Assembly (NCBI GenBank): GCA_022843805.1
Contig: JALHMY010000016.1
Location: forward strand, 47,367 to 111,366
Source of the DNA: Fuerstiella sp.
GTDB lineage: Bacteria; Planctomycetota; Planctomycetia; Planctomycetales; Planctomycetaceae
Length of the DNA stretch: 64,000 nt
Direction: 5' to 3'
The translations under genes were made by a program, and so were the position numbers. This document shows positions 17,002 through 26,582 of this stretch, piece by piece. Under the pieces are notes generated by a model. The model searched no databases. It saw only the letters and a list, made by a program, of their open reading frames with translations, and was not told the DNA's origin. Within the stretch, counting starts at the first letter, position 1. Each line of letters opens with the position of its first letter.

Positions 17002-18553
17002 AGATCATTGCCATCCCGTGTTCATTACAGGCGGCGATCACTTCGTCGTCGTTCCGGGAACCGCCCGGTTGAATAACGGCTCGAATGCCTGCCTTTGCTG
17101 CTTCGTCCACTCCGTCGCGAAAGGGAAAGAAGGCATCTGAAGCGACGACTCCACCCTGACTGCGGGCACCGGATTTGTGAGCGGCGATAAATGACGAATC
17201 GAGTCGGCTCATCTGACCGGCTCCGACTCCTGTCAGCGCCCCATTTGCGGCGAAAACAATAGCGTTTGATTTCACATGCCGACATACGGTCCATGCAAAT
17301 CTCAGATCCACCAGCTCCTGCGCGGTTGGCTGCCGTTCGGTGACGACTTTCCATGACGATTCTGACTGTGGCAGATCATCCCGATCCTGAACCAGCAGAC
17401 CACCGCTCACTCGGCGGTATTCCGGTTCACCTCTTCCAGCATCCGAAAAGTCAGCCTGCATCAGACGAACGCTGGCCTTCCATTTGGGACGAGTTGTCAG
17501 GATCTGCATGGCATCGGCATCATAACCCGGGGCAATGATGGCTTCGATAAACCGACCGGGGTTACACATGGCTTCCGCAGTGGCTCGATCAACCGGTCGA
17601 TTAAGGCCAATGATCGATCCAAAGGCACTCACCGGATCCCCCTCATAAGCACGATCAAAAGCGGTCGCCAGAGTTTCTGCGACTGCGCAACCGCAGGGAT
17701 TGCTGTGCTTGATGATACACACGGCCGGATCTGTATAGTCGGCCGCGATGGCACGCGCTGAATCCAGGTCCATCAGATTGTTGTACGACAATTCCTTGCC
17801 ATGCAGCTGACGAGCCATTGCCAGTGACGTCACTGGTGGATGGTCCTCAACATAAAAAGCGGCTTTCTGATGAGGATTCTCACCATAACGCAGCTCCTGT
17901 TTCCGGCTGAAAGACAGGACGAGTCGTTCAGGAAAGCCGCGGCTTTCCATTTCCGGACCGGAAGTGATCTTCGCCATATAGTCGGCGATCGCGCGGTCAT
18001 AGTCGGCCGTCATTCGAAAAGCGTCAGCTGCCAGTCGTCTTCGAAACGTCTCATCCATCTGACCGGTCCGCAGGCGATTCAGGGTCTCATCGTATTGTGA
18101 TGGCTTCGTCACCACAGCCACATAAGCGTGATTCTTCGCTGACGATCGCACCATTGAAGGGCCCCCGATGTCGATCTGCTCAATGGCTTCAGGAATCGTA
18201 ACGTCCGCTCGGGAAATCGTTTGCTGAAACGGATACAGGTTCACGACGACCAGCTGGAATGGCAGGATGCCGTGCTGTGCCATCGCCTCAGCATCCTCTT
18301 TCAGGTCAGGCCGTCCGAGGATTGCACCATGGACTCGCGGATGCAGCGTCTTTACTCGCCCATCCATAATCTCAGGGAACCCGGTGTAAGACGTCACATC
18401 GGTCACCGGAATCCCGGCACTCTCAAGGGACCTGCGAGTACCTCCGGTTGACAGGATCTCGAACCCCAGCTCCGTTAAGCCCCGAACGAACGCTTCCAGT
18501 CCGGTTTTATCGCTGACACTGACCAGTGCTCGCAGGGAATGACGATCGTTCAT
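16973..18553 (-). CDS. purH: Bifunctional AICAR formyltransferase / IMP cyclohydrolase
   Basis: A 526-residue PurH, the usual length. The N-terminal MGS-like IMP cyclohydrolase domain has [18 protein letters not shown] at residues 9-26 and [17 protein letters not shown] near 34-50, with [17 protein letters not shown] near 63-79. The C-terminal AICAR transformylase domain includes [16 protein letters not shown] near 215, the conserved [14 protein letters not shown] near 275 (catalytic Lys-His pair) and MRL-type C-terminal strands. It performs the last two steps of purine synthesis, formylating AICAR with 10-formyl-tetrahydrofolate and closing the ring to IMP, in the cytoplasm. It is a single-gene unit; the intrinsic terminator of the upstream propeller gene separates them. 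Confidence 0.97.
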   Translation of the reverse strand: MNDRHSLRALVSVSDKTGLEAFVRGLTELGFEILSTGGTRRSLESAGIPVTDVTSYTGFPEIMDGRVKTLHPRVHGAILGRPDLKEDAEAMAQHGILPFQLVVVNLYPFQQTISRADVTIPEAIEQIDIGGPSMVRSSAKNHAYVAVVTKPSQYDETLNRLRTGQMDETFRRRLAADAFRMTADYDRAIADYMAKITSGPEMESRGFPERLVLSFSRKQELRYGENPHQKAAFYVEDHPPVTSLAMARQLHGKELSYNNLMDLDSARAIAADYTDPAVCIIKHSNPCGCAVAETLATAFDRAYEGDPVSAFGSIIGLNRPVDRATAEAMCNPGRFIEAIIAPGYDADAMQILTTRPKWKASVRLMQADFSDAGRGEPEYRRVSGGLLVQDRDDLPQSESSWKVVTERQPTAQELVDLRFAWTVCRHVKSNAIVFAANGALTGVGAGQMSRLDSSFIAAHKSGARSQGGVVASDAFFPFRDGVDEAAKAGIRAVIQPGGSRNDDEVIAACNEHGMAMIFTGIRHFRH

Positions 18554-18585
18554 GGCGATTTTGAACCATCAAGAGCAAGAGCATC

Positions 18586-18619
18586 AAATAAAAAAGCCGC
18601 AGACGGAGTGCCTGCGGCT
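18586..18619 (-). terminator. Intrinsic terminator of the PQQ-propeller gene
   Basis: On the minus strand an 8-bp stem AGCCGCAG/CTGCGGCT (18612-18619 and 18595-18602) with a 9-base loop is followed by TTTTTTATTT. It lies 65 bp past the stop of the minus-strand gene ending at 18684 and just before the purH start. Confidence 0.8.
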
Positions 18620-18683
18620 ATACAAATCTATCGCTGTGGACCTGAAAGTCAATTCCGGTCGCTCGTTTGCAATCGAAGATCCA

Positions 18684-19961
18684 TCACTGGGAATCGTTTT
18701 CTTCGCCAGCTGCCGGAGCTGGTGCAGGGCTTGCAGCTGGTGTGGCGAGTTCCGGCATCACGGGCTGTCGGCCCGGGTTCTGATGATATGTCGCGAAGTC
18801 ACTTCCTTTTTCTGCAAGACACACAACTCGACCAGTCGCGGAAACCAGATAGACGCGATCTGTCAGATGGTTTCGCAGCCGATGACTGAATTCGTTTACG
18901 GATGACCGTTCAAGCAATTGCATGCTTTCCCTGTCGATCACAACCAGTCTGTCGGCGGTATCAATTCCGTAAACGCGGGTCTTCGATACAGCAGAAATCG
19001 ACTCGATATTCGGTACATGCCAGTCTTTACCTTCAACTTTGACCGGGAGACCCGTGGTGACAGACAACGCGGTCACACCTCCACCGTCGGTCACAACAAA
19101 TGCCGTTTCACCCACTGCAATCACCTTGTGAGTGATGGCCCGGCCCATTGGATAGGTCCAAAGCATATGGGCGCCCTTCGAAAGCTCCATACAGAAGATG
19201 CGGTTGTCATCTGTGGTGGAAATGACAATTTCGCCGGACGGCCCGTTAACATAAGTCAGAGGTGACGAGATCGGACTTTTGAGGAAGAGCTGGTAGAGCG
19301 ATTTTCCGGAATTGACTCCGGACAGATTCACGGCGTGTACGCTGCCTTTTTCCGTTGACACGGCGATCGTATCGCTTCCGAGCACCGGAGGAAACCTCAT
19401 CTGCTCGCCGGTGAAGTACCGCCAGGCCATCGGGCGAACAACTCCCGGTGGCATTTTGCCGTACTGTTCCTGGTACTGCAGCGTCTTCATGGAATATGCA
19501 CACAGGGATCCGCCGACGATCGGGACAAAGAACGAGTTCTCGTCCATTCCTGGCGTGGCAGTCGGTTGTGCCGGCAGACGATATGTAAAGATCTCGTCGC
19601 CGCTAAACTTGTTTAGAGCATAAACCACAGGTCCTGCGATGATCAGCAATGTGTCCTTGTTGGTGATTGCCCCCATGGCCGTTTCATCATTTCGCCCAAT
19701 CTGGCTGGCCCACATCCGACGGCCATTTTCCGCATTAAATGCGGTCACAACGCCAGCCGTGGACTGCATAAAGATCAGCTCTTCGTCATTAATCACGTGC
19801 CGGATCTTGTCACGGCCAGGATTCAGCACGGCCTGGGAACTCCAGCGAGTCTCCAGTCCTGTCGACTCCGGGACGATAGCTGATCCGTCGCTGGCAAACG
19901 AAGCAGTGAGGCCGCAGGCACTGATTGTCAGCAATGCTGCAATTCGGAGGCAGTTAGTCAT
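18684..19961 (-). CDS. PQQ-binding-like beta-propeller repeat protein, exported
   Basis: A 425-residue protein from the ATG at 19961, chosen because it opens directly with a signal peptide (MTNCLRIAALLTISACGL, cleavage near ASFAS); the frame is open further upstream but without sense. The rest is a string of propeller blades of the WD/PQQ-like kind: TAFNAENGRRMWASQIG, YALNKFSGDEIFTYRLP, CMELSKGAHMLWTYPMG, TALSVTTGLPVKVEG, VVIDRESMQLLERS. No catalytic residues of quinoprotein dehydrogenases are visible, so it is more like BamB-type or structural propellers of the periplasm. The C-terminus is a Pro/Ala-rich tail. Function not known; an envelope-assembly or scaffold role is plausible. Confidence 0.8.
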   Translation of the reverse strand: MTNCLRIAALLTISACGLTASFASDGSAIVPESTGLETRWSSQAVLNPGRDKIRHVINDEELIFMQSTAGVVTAFNAENGRRMWASQIGRNDETAMGAITNKDTLLIIAGPVVYALNKFSGDEIFTYRLPAQPTATPGMDENSFFVPIVGGSLCAYSMKTLQYQEQYGKMPPGVVRPMAWRYFTGEQMRFPPVLGSDTIAVSTEKGSVHAVNLSGVNSGKSLYQLFLKSPISSPLTYVNGPSGEIVISTTDDNRIFCMELSKGAHMLWTYPMGRAITHKVIAVGETAFVVTDGGGVTALSVTTGLPVKVEGKDWHVPNIESISAVSKTRVYGIDTADRLVVIDRESMQLLERSSVNEFSHRLRNHLTDRVYLVSATGRVVCLAEKGSDFATYHQNPGRQPVMPELATPAASPAPAPAAGEENDSQ

Positions 19962-20212
19962 ATTCGCAATTTCCACTCGGATCTCGATCACCACCGGAAA
20001 ACCCACATTCCCAGAGTCTGGATCGTCTATCCTAACCTTGAGGGAAAAGGGAACTCCAGATTCGATACACCCGAAATCGCAAGGAACTGCAAAACAAACC
20101 GGTTGAATGTCAGCTTCGCTATATTCCGCGCTATAACGAGCCACCATTTTCGGCGAAAAATCGCCAGAAGACCCCCTGTTTATCCTACCGGACCGGTTTC
20201 GCTGCCGGGAGT

Positions 20213-21574
20213 TTACTGGAAACCCAGCCCGTGCCCATTCAGTCGGCTGGTATCAACTGTACCGGTTTTTATGTTGAAAAGTCCAGGAAAACGTTTGGCC
20301 CATTTCGTATTAGCCGACGGACAGTACTGCCTCGCATTCCCTTCGATCGCCGCAATTCCGGGGATCCGGGCGGCCAGACTGCAGGAATGCAAAAATGAAG
20401 CACCCGGACAGGTCAGATCCTGAACACACAAAAACATGCCGAATTTCTGAGCCGCCGCTGCCATCAGCAGCGATTCAGTCTGCCCTTTACAAGCTTTCAG
20501 TGCCACGCCGGAATATCCCAGCTCCCGAGCCTTCAGAAGCGACTCGTATGAGATCAGCGCTTCGTCAATCACAACCGGCTTGAGCTTTGCCACTTCGCTC
20601 ATGTTCGGAGCGGACGGAAGATCCAGATTTCGACTGGTCGGCTGCTCAATGTACTGGATTCGATCAAACGCTGCCGGAGCCCCGCTTTTCACTCGGTTTA
20701 AAAACTCAATCACATACTCGGCCGAGCCACATTTTTCATTGAAGTCGCACGAATAATACCACTGACGGCAGCCGCGGGCCTGCTGAGCTTCACCGGCCAC
20801 CCGTTCAATGCTCAGAACCCGGTTCACATCCCAGTCAAGATTGTCGCCGTTCAGCTTGATTTTCAGATGGGTGAGTCCATCCGCAGCAATCCATTCCGGA
20901 AGCGTCACCGGCAAATTGTCTTTTGGCCGATCAACAACATCTCCCGCCGTCAGAGGATCCAGAGCCCCCACCAGGTGATACAGCGGAAGCGATGCTACTG
21001 GCTCGCGGAGCGTATACTTGTCCAGATATTCTCCGGCAAACTGTTCATCAAGAAATTCACTCAAATCCGTCTTACAGAATTCCTTCGACAGCGTGTTGAA
21101 ACTGTTTGCCTTGTGCAGCCTGCCGTAGGCGTCATGCAGGGCGGCGTCCAGAGGGCTCGCTGAAACCAGCTGTGCCAGCGGTGGTACCGGCTCACTCAGG
21201 TTCAGCATCTTGGAGACGCGATGAGCCTGATGATCATACTCCGCAGAAATTTCAAACTCGATCTCCAGGGGATGGCCGAATCCTGGATAAGTATCGAACA
21301 GCTCGACGACTTCCCCCGCAAATGCCTTCATCGCCCGTTCAGTGTCTGCCGGATCAATCACCGATGATGGCCACGCCCAGACGTTGCCAACCGGCATACT
21401 TCCGTGGCCGATGGCGTACTTGCCGTTCTGAGTTTCGACGGTCAGCTGAGCATTAATCACACTGGCGTGCTCAACAACCCTTCCTCCAAATTTCAGCGGA
21501 GCTCGATATGACACCGGTTCAAACGCCACGCTGACTTCTTTGATTCGAACGTCCGTGGCTTTCCCATGACCCAT
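20213..21574 (-). CDS. Enolase-superfamily enzyme (mandelate racemase/muconate lactonizing-like)
   Basis: A 453-residue protein from the ATG at 21574, which has an AGAGG ribosome-binding site about 9 bases upstream. Enolase-superfamily marks are a capping domain at the N-terminus, LKIKLNG (KxK general base on strand two), CDFNEKC with the metal-binding Asp, YIEQPT with the second metal ligand, VVIDEAL with the third, and LKACKGQTES with the Lys on strand six. This set corresponds to the muconate lactonizing/dipeptide epimerase type rather than the His/Asp mandelate racemase type. It is longer than most family members, mainly by an insertion at residues 95-180. Reaction (racemase, epimerase or cycloisomerase) and substrate are unknown. 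It follows the ATP-grasp gene with a 235-bp gap. Confidence 0.8.
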   Translation of the reverse strand: MGHGKATDVRIKEVSVAFEPVSYRAPLKFGGRVVEHASVINAQLTVETQNGKYAIGHGSMPVGNVWAWPSSVIDPADTERAMKAFAGEVVELFDTYPGFGHPLEIEFEISAEYDHQAHRVSKMLNLSEPVPPLAQLVSASPLDAALHDAYGRLHKANSFNTLSKEFCKTDLSEFLDEQFAGEYLDKYTLREPVASLPLYHLVGALDPLTAGDVVDRPKDNLPVTLPEWIAADGLTHLKIKLNGDNLDWDVNRVLSIERVAGEAQQARGCRQWYYSCDFNEKCGSAEYVIEFLNRVKSGAPAAFDRIQYIEQPTSRNLDLPSAPNMSEVAKLKPVVIDEALISYESLLKARELGYSGVALKACKGQTESLLMAAAAQKFGMFLCVQDLTCPGASFLHSCSLAARIPGIAAIEGNARQYCPSANTKWAKRFPGLFNIKTGTVDTSRLNGHGLGFQ

Positions 21575-21809
21575 GAGAACATACCTCTGCTGAGCATTTC
21601 TAAAGTCGAAAATGAAAATGGAGAATCCCGGCCACCTGTGCAAACGCAGCCGAGTTCATCGGAAGGATACCCGAAAAGAATTCCGGCATTCAATCGTCAG
21701 CAAACCTGACGGCCCCGACGAATCTCAAAAATTTGCAGGTTTTTTCCTCTCAGAGCCCGACAATGTCATAATCTCGCAATTTAATGACGGCCAGAAACAT
21801 GCCAGCGGT

Positions 21810-23255
21810 TCACAGTTCCCGCTGAAACTGATCGCCAAGTAACGTCAGCTGCGAGGCAAGGTTCTCCGGAGAAAGTCGCATCTCACGGAAAAAATTCCCA
21901 AACCCTTTCTCGTTTCCCGCCTGATCTCTTAGCAGGGCTGCGATCTCATCCAGACTGTTTCCCGACAGATAAAATGAACAGGCCGGATGCCCCTTCAACA
22001 ATTCCGACCCGGCGGCGGGAATATCGGCCAGCCAGAACATCGGAGCGTCCTGAACGCTGGATGATCTCTCATTGAGCCACAGGAAATCAGTACCAGACGC
22101 TTCGTACTCCGGGGCATCCCCTGATTCACGATAACCGGCGAAGATTTCGCTGGCGGAAACAGACCTGTCACTATAAATGATCATTCGCACAAAACTGGAT
22201 GGTGCCGACACTGTCACGCACTTCGTTGAATTCGCCGACGGATAACTGTGGTCCTCCGGGCAGACATTCTGCCGGCTCTTCTGTTTAAAACTTTGACAAT
22301 GATCCATCAGCAGTGACCGACCGGAATACCATTCAATCATTTCGTGAGAGGCTGTCAGGCGAGGATTAACCTCCAGAAACCATGGGCGTGAATCCTTCAA
22401 AATGAAATCGATTCCAAAGATGCCCCGCAGACCGGAGTATTCAGCAACCGTCCGACCTGCCTGAAGAAGTTCATCACCAAGACTGGCTGGAATATCAACC
22501 GGTCCGGCATTGCCACAGAATTCGAAACCAGAAGCGTGCAAAGCCTTCCATCCGATGATCTGGATCGTACTCCCAAGCAGCTGTACCTGACTGTGACCAT
22601 TCGCGTCACGACCTGCGGTCTGATCCGGGTGATCGCGGGCAAGAAACGTGGCAGACATCGGCACGCCATCAATCTTCTGCTGAAAATAGCAGTCGGAGTT
22701 CTCTGGCGACACCAAACTCCCGCCGCTGAGTTCGGTAACGCCATTGCCACCGGAACCACGATACCGTTTCTTCAGCCAGACGGCATCGTTCATTGATGCC
22801 ACATCAGTCGCCTCTGCCGACTCCGCAAACAGCTGACCGTCATTCCCTTTCTGAGCAGGTTTCCGAGTGGGATGCGAAAATCGCGTGCAGGGAAACTGCA
22901 GACCGGCAGCCATAAGTTCTTTAGAAAGGCGATGGACATCGCGAACGGCAGCGATGGCTTCCGTGGAAGCTCCCAATACCGTTCGCACTCGCTGAATACT
23001 TTCAATCACCTCAGGCCAGTTCTCCAATCCTCCTGCCCAGACCATGGGAATATCGAGTGGCACGTCGGAAGTACGCTCGGGCAGATCGGCAAACGAATTG
23101 ATTCTTCCTGCCAGAGTTCCTCGCCCGTGCGACAACAGCAGAAGCAGGTCGTGGTCAGCAAAGAAATCCACGCAATGAGGATGCAGGCCCGCCTGAATGG
23201 CGGCGTTTGCGAGGCTTCGAATACTGGCACCACAAAGCAGAATCTCTCGCTTCAC
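21810..23255 (-). CDS. ATP-grasp domain protein (predicted carboxylate-amine ligase type)
   Basis: A 481-residue protein. An N-terminal Rossmann-like pre-ATP-grasp part (ILLCGASIRSLANAAIQAGL) is followed by the ATP-grasp fold: VWLKKRYRGSGGNGVTEL is the nucleotide-binding Lys and glycine-rich loop near residue 175, CYFQQKIDGVPMSATFLA the hinge and B-motif near 207, and IFGIDFILKDSRPWFLEVNPR near 305 the metal-binding Asp/Glu/Asn set. Such enzymes join a carboxylate to an amine or thiol using ATP. It resembles the uncharacterised COG2232-type enzymes, some of which are linked to tetrahydromethanopterin biosynthesis in methylotrophs and planctomycetes, but no other gene of that pathway is in the window, so this remains only a possibility. 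Confidence 0.78.
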   Translation of the reverse strand: MKREILLCGASIRSLANAAIQAGLHPHCVDFFADHDLLLLLSHGRGTLAGRINSFADLPERTSDVPLDIPMVWAGGLENWPEVIESIQRVRTVLGASTEAIAAVRDVHRLSKELMAAGLQFPCTRFSHPTRKPAQKGNDGQLFAESAEATDVASMNDAVWLKKRYRGSGGNGVTELSGGSLVSPENSDCYFQQKIDGVPMSATFLARDHPDQTAGRDANGHSQVQLLGSTIQIIGWKALHASGFEFCGNAGPVDIPASLGDELLQAGRTVAEYSGLRGIFGIDFILKDSRPWFLEVNPRLTASHEMIEWYSGRSLLMDHCQSFKQKSRQNVCPEDHSYPSANSTKCVTVSAPSSFVRMIIYSDRSVSASEIFAGYRESGDAPEYEASGTDFLWLNERSSSVQDAPMFWLADIPAAGSELLKGHPACSFYLSGNSLDEIAALLRDQAGNEKGFGNFFREMRLSPENLASQLTLLGDQFQREL

Positions 23256-23310
23256 AGCCCGCTTCCCGGCAAATCGTGTGGTTCGTAACGGCGCTCTGTT
23301 ACTTCACAAT

Positions 23311-23829
23311 TTACCACGGGGATTCCATCAGATCCACAATTTCTGAAGCGAGACGTTTTACGGAATCCTGCTGCGCCGTCGCCAGCGAGTGCCCGGCTTC
23401 AGGAGTGAACGAAACCTGTGACGCATGCTGCGTCAGTTCGGGTCCAATCGGGAATACATGCTGCTGCAGGATCTGGCCCGTACGGCGATCAAGCCATGTG
23501 ACTTCGGCTCCAACCAGCAGTTGCAGCTCACGCGGATCGTCAAATCGTGTTTCACTCAGAACAGATTTGCGGATTTCCACAATTCGGCCACGCAGAATCG
23601 TATCAGCCGTTTCCTCATCCGACAGTCGGTAGGGAGTTCGTGTCTTGATCTCTCTCTGAACCGCTTCCGTCAGGAGATAATCGAGATTGCGACGAAAGGA
23701 TTCCGTTTTGAAAACCGGCACATGAACAGTTCGAACACCCTGAACGACCGGAGAACCAATCATGTATCCGCATCCGACGATGCATGTCATCATCAGGCCG
23801 ACGAGAAGTTGTAAGGTTCTCAATGACAT
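23311..23829 (-). CDS. LptE-like outer-membrane LPS-assembly lipoprotein
   Basis: A 172-residue lipoprotein if translated from the ATG at 23829, chosen because it gives a compact lipoprotein signal (MSLRTLQLLVGLMMTCIVGC, lipobox IVGC). Earlier starts at 23865 (ATG) and 23868 (GTG, overlapping the upstream stop) are possible. The mature part has the LptE pattern: VQGVRTVHVPVFKTESFRRN, LLTEAVQREIKTRTPYRL, LRGRIVEIRKSVLSETRFDD and VTWLDRRTGQIL. LptE plugs LptD, the channel that inserts lipopolysaccharide into the outer membrane. It pairs with a BamD-like gene directly upstream, giving a small envelope-biogenesis unit. A 15-bp direct repeat (around 23842-23873) lies at the gene junction. Confidence 0.78.
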   Translation of the reverse strand: MSLRTLQLLVGLMMTCIVGCGYMIGSPVVQGVRTVHVPVFKTESFRRNLDYLLTEAVQREIKTRTPYRLSDEETADTILRGRIVEIRKSVLSETRFDDPRELQLLVGAEVTWLDRRTGQILQQHVFPIGPELTQHASQVSFTPEAGHSLATAQQDSVKRLASEIVDLMESPW

Positions 23830-23864
23830 AAGGTTCACGGTGGTCGGCATCACAGGGGTCGGCA

Positions 23865-25214
23865 TCACAGGCGAATTCTGCCTTCATCAGCCGGTTCTGC
23901 GCGACTGTCGCTGACCGATTTCACCTGCGGCTGCTCAGCCGAAGATCGTGCAGGAGACAACTCGGGCAGGTTATTCAGGTACTGCAAAATCTCTTCAGGC
24001 AAGCCGCTGAGTTCGCTGCGATCAACGGATTGCAGAATGCGGCGGGCCTCCACAGCATACTGGGTGTCCGGATAATCATTCAACAGTTTGATACAGGCAA
24101 TCGCCACGGCCCGTGGCCGACGCTTTTTACGATAATAGTCGATTTCACTCCATGCACGCTCCGCCTGCATCAGATAGACCTTGTCCAGGTCCTTACGAGT
24201 CTGAGTGCGAGTCGAGGAGGCCGGGAAGAGATGCAGTGACTGTTCCTTGAGCTTCTGAGCAGCCTCCAGCTCTCGTCCTTCGTAGTAAGGTCCCTGATAA
24301 GACATCAGCTTTACATGGGAGCCCAGTATAAACGCTTTTTCAAAGTGTGGACTGTTGGGATACTCTTCCCGAAGAATCTTGAAATACCGATCCGCCTCAA
24401 CGTAATTGTCCTGACGCTGATAGTATGTTGCTGTGAGCATCAGGGAATCATCGGCAAGTGGTCCCGTGGGATCGTTCAGCCAGATGGCTTTCAAAGCTTC
24501 CAGTGCTCGACCCTGAGTATCAAACACGGGCCGACTGCTGTCATGGAAATTCGGAAGGATTCGAACAATCAGAGTGGGATCGCGACTTGGCTTTGCAGGT
24601 GCCGCTTCCTCCAGGACCTTTTCACCGCTTGCCTGGCGAATTTCGGATTTGGCGACAGGATCGGCCACCTCCAGCCAGACTTTGGCAATCATAAACAGTC
24701 GGCGAGTTGCAGGTTCGACGTAACGGGTTGAAGGGTAATCTTCGAACAGCTGATCAAAGGCGTCCTGAGAAGCCGGATAATCGCCCATGGCATAATAACA
24801 TTCGGCCAGTCGAAACTGAGCCTCTTCGCCGATCGACGATTCCTTATACTTCTTTGCCGCGGACTTGAAATCCTTTGCCGCCGCCTTGAATTCACCCCGA
24901 TCAAATTTTGCTGTTGCCGCTGTTACTTTGGCTTTCGCCTCAGGCGAATACTTTCGCCCCAGCTCCAGCACATTATTCTCGTCGTACAGGGATCGCTCAA
25001 GCGGACCGCGAATTCCGTCGGTGCTGAGCATGCTCGTCATTTTGCCAAACATACCGGAATCCCGGCTGCCGGAAGAATTCAGGCAGCCGGACCCTACTGT
25101 GATCAGAATGGCAAACACGTTCAGCAATGCGGCAGACTGCAGTCGCGAAAGCCCTGGCTTTCGCGTGCATTGAGCCGAATCCATCCGGCGATCTTGCATC
25201 CTGCTGACAAACAT
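23865..25214 (-). CDS. BamD/YfiO-like outer-membrane TPR lipoprotein
   Basis: A 449-residue protein. A hydrophobic stretch (LLNVFAILITVGSGCLNSSG) ends in a lipobox-like GSGC near residue 43, so the mature form is probably a lipoprotein; the N-terminus before it is long and a later ATG (25199 or 25184) may be used. The rest is tetratricopeptide-like: ATAKFDRGEFKAAAKDFKSA, EEAQFRLAECYYAMGDYPAS, YYQRQDNYVEADRYFKILRE and ACIKLLNDYPDTQYAVEARR. The YPxSxYxxxA pattern repeated three times is typical of BamD. BamD is part of the machine that folds outer-membrane proteins. It overlaps the LptE-like gene, supporting a shared envelope role. It is longer than proteobacterial BamD (about 245 residues). 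Confidence 0.75.
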   Translation of the reverse strand: MFVSRMQDRRMDSAQCTRKPGLSRLQSAALLNVFAILITVGSGCLNSSGSRDSGMFGKMTSMLSTDGIRGPLERSLYDENNVLELGRKYSPEAKAKVTAATAKFDRGEFKAAAKDFKSAAKKYKESSIGEEAQFRLAECYYAMGDYPASQDAFDQLFEDYPSTRYVEPATRRLFMIAKVWLEVADPVAKSEIRQASGEKVLEEAAPAKPSRDPTLIVRILPNFHDSSRPVFDTQGRALEALKAIWLNDPTGPLADDSLMLTATYYQRQDNYVEADRYFKILREEYPNSPHFEKAFILGSHVKLMSYQGPYYEGRELEAAQKLKEQSLHLFPASSTRTQTRKDLDKVYLMQAERAWSEIDYYRKKRRPRAVAIACIKLLNDYPDTQYAVEARRILQSVDRSELSGLPEEILQYLNNLPELSPARSSAEQPQVKSVSDSRAEPADEGRIRL

Positions 25215-25345
25215 GGTTAAGAATCTTCCTGCCGGATCCGGTGATTGCCTCGGTGAAATACGATTAATCTGAAATCTCAGAAATCTTCCTGTTTAACCCG
25301 CGGCCGAAAGGCCTGGCTTCTGACAATCTTCAAATCCAATCATCG

Positions 25346-26104
25346 TCAAATCTGGATATACCTCAGTGTTGAAGGCTTGCGACCAAGAGCGTTTGTGATT
25401 GCTGACAGTGCAAACCGATGACATTCCGCAATTTCCGTCTGAGTGCTTTCAGATCCAAAGGCTGTGTTGTCTTCCGTTAACTGTCGCATAAGACTGATCG
25501 CCCGAGCGGAGATTGCAGTTCCAGAATATTCTTCTTTGCGACAGGCTGCACACAACAGTCCTCCCTGAGTGACCCAGTGGTTAAAACGTCCGTCACTGAT
25601 TTTTGGGGTGACTGCGACAGGTTCTCCGCAGACAGAACATTCCGACAGATTGGGTAACAGCCCAATTTCGCGAAGCAGCAGAATTTCGAATCGAACAAGG
25701 GTTGAAGAAGATGGGGTGTCAGGAATTGCAAATGCGTCCAGTGTTTCCACCGTCAAATCATATAATGCAGGGTCCGGGTCGAAGTCCTCTGTCAGACCCT
25801 GTAACAATTCAGCGACATAGTACCCCCCATAAACTCGCTGTAATTCCGCCGGCTGAGGGCGAAAACGAGTTGAAAGGCGGGCTTCTGTCAGCAAATTCAG
25901 GGAGCCATAAGACTTCTTTATGAAGACTACGCGACAGCGGGAAAGCAGGTCAAGAGCAGCATCAAACGGCCCCTTCAATCGCTTTGCACCTTTCGCGAGA
26001 GCCGAGAATTTCCCGAATTCTTTGCTGAAGAACGTCACCACCCGGCTGGATTCGCTGAAATCCACCTGGCGAATCACGATGGCTTCCGCTTTTTCAGTCG
26101 ACAC
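25346..26104 (-). CDS. recO: DNA repair protein RecO
   Basis: A 252-residue RecO, the normal length. The N-terminal OB fold reads EAIVIRQVDFSESSRVVTFF and GKFSALAKGAKRLKGPF; the helical middle has YVAELLQGLTEDFDPDPALY; the zinc site is CSVCGE near residue 156 with CAAC near residue 185. RecO helps load RecA onto SSB-coated single-stranded DNA with RecR. It is transcribed alone, with 478 bp upstream that hold repeats and a terminator. Confidence 0.94.
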   Translation of the reverse strand: MSTEKAEAIVIRQVDFSESSRVVTFFSKEFGKFSALAKGAKRLKGPFDAALDLLSRCRVVFIKKSYGSLNLLTEARLSTRFRPQPAELQRVYGGYYVAELLQGLTEDFDPDPALYDLTVETLDAFAIPDTPSSSTLVRFEILLLREIGLLPNLSECSVCGEPVAVTPKISDGRFNHWVTQGGLLCAACRKEEYSGTAISARAISLMRQLTEDNTAFGSESTQTEIAECHRFALSAITNALGRKPSTLRYIQI

Positions 26105-26238
26105 ATGTATGCCTGTTCAGGCTATCGAACGGTGAGATGAGGGCTGTCGACGCATTCAGCTGCTCTGAGGCGATCCGCAGTGACTGCAGAGAATAGCAGC
26201 GAGCCGCCCATTATGACACGCTCACATGCACGAAACGC

Positions 26239-26281
26239 AAAAAACCGCAGCGGAGATGAATCTCCGCTGCGGCTGGTTTTT
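26239..26281. terminator. Bidirectional intrinsic terminator downstream of the porin gene
   Basis: A perfect 12-bp stem (26245-26256 with 26261-26272) and a 4-base loop are flanked by AAAAAA on the left and TTTTT on the right, so it works on either strand. On the minus strand it follows the porin gene but 311 bp beyond the stop, because the composite repeat element at 26309-26524 lies between them. Confidence 0.85.
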
Positions 26282-26308
26282 ATTAGGTCAGGAAGACTGG
26301 GTTCTTAG

Positions 26309-26524
26309 GCGAGCGGCAAAATCGCTTTCACCGGGAGGGCGAGGCTGCTGTCGAGCTTTTCACCGGGAGGGCGAGGCTCCCGCCGAGCCGAGCTTTTTCT
26401 CGGCTCAGCAGGAGCTTCGCCCTCCCAGGTGCTTTTTCTCGGCTCAGCAGGAGCTTCGCCCTCCCAGGTGCCGCGGTGACTCCCAGGTGCCGCGGTGACT
26501 GGTATTCTTTTAAATGCCAGTCGC
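26309..26524. mobile_element. Composite inverted-repeat element (copy 1) with GGGAGGGCGAGGCT units
   Basis: The ends form an imperfect 24-bp inverted repeat: GCGAGCGGCAAAATC... at 26309-26332 and its partner at 26501-26524 (reverse complement begins GCGACTGGCA). Inside lie two forward copies (26330-26354, degenerate; 26362-26390) and two reverse copies (26397-26426, 26438-26466) of the unit GGGAGGGCGAGGCTCCTGCC, plus a 19-bp direct duplication at 26461-26498. A second element of the same design is at 55443-55662. No protein is encoded; open frames across it translate as repetitive Arg-Glu-Gly-Glu-Ala-Pro peptides and are artefacts. Confidence 0.72.
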
Positions 26525-26582
26525 CTTGGCGCCGCTCATCCCCTCAACCGCCGGGTTTTACCCAACGGCTCTGCTCAACTGA

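Noticed and set aside
26226..26498. Frame encoding REGEAPAEP- and AQQELRPP-like peptides
   Set aside because: Translation of the composite repeat element; the same peptides appear in unrelated places.
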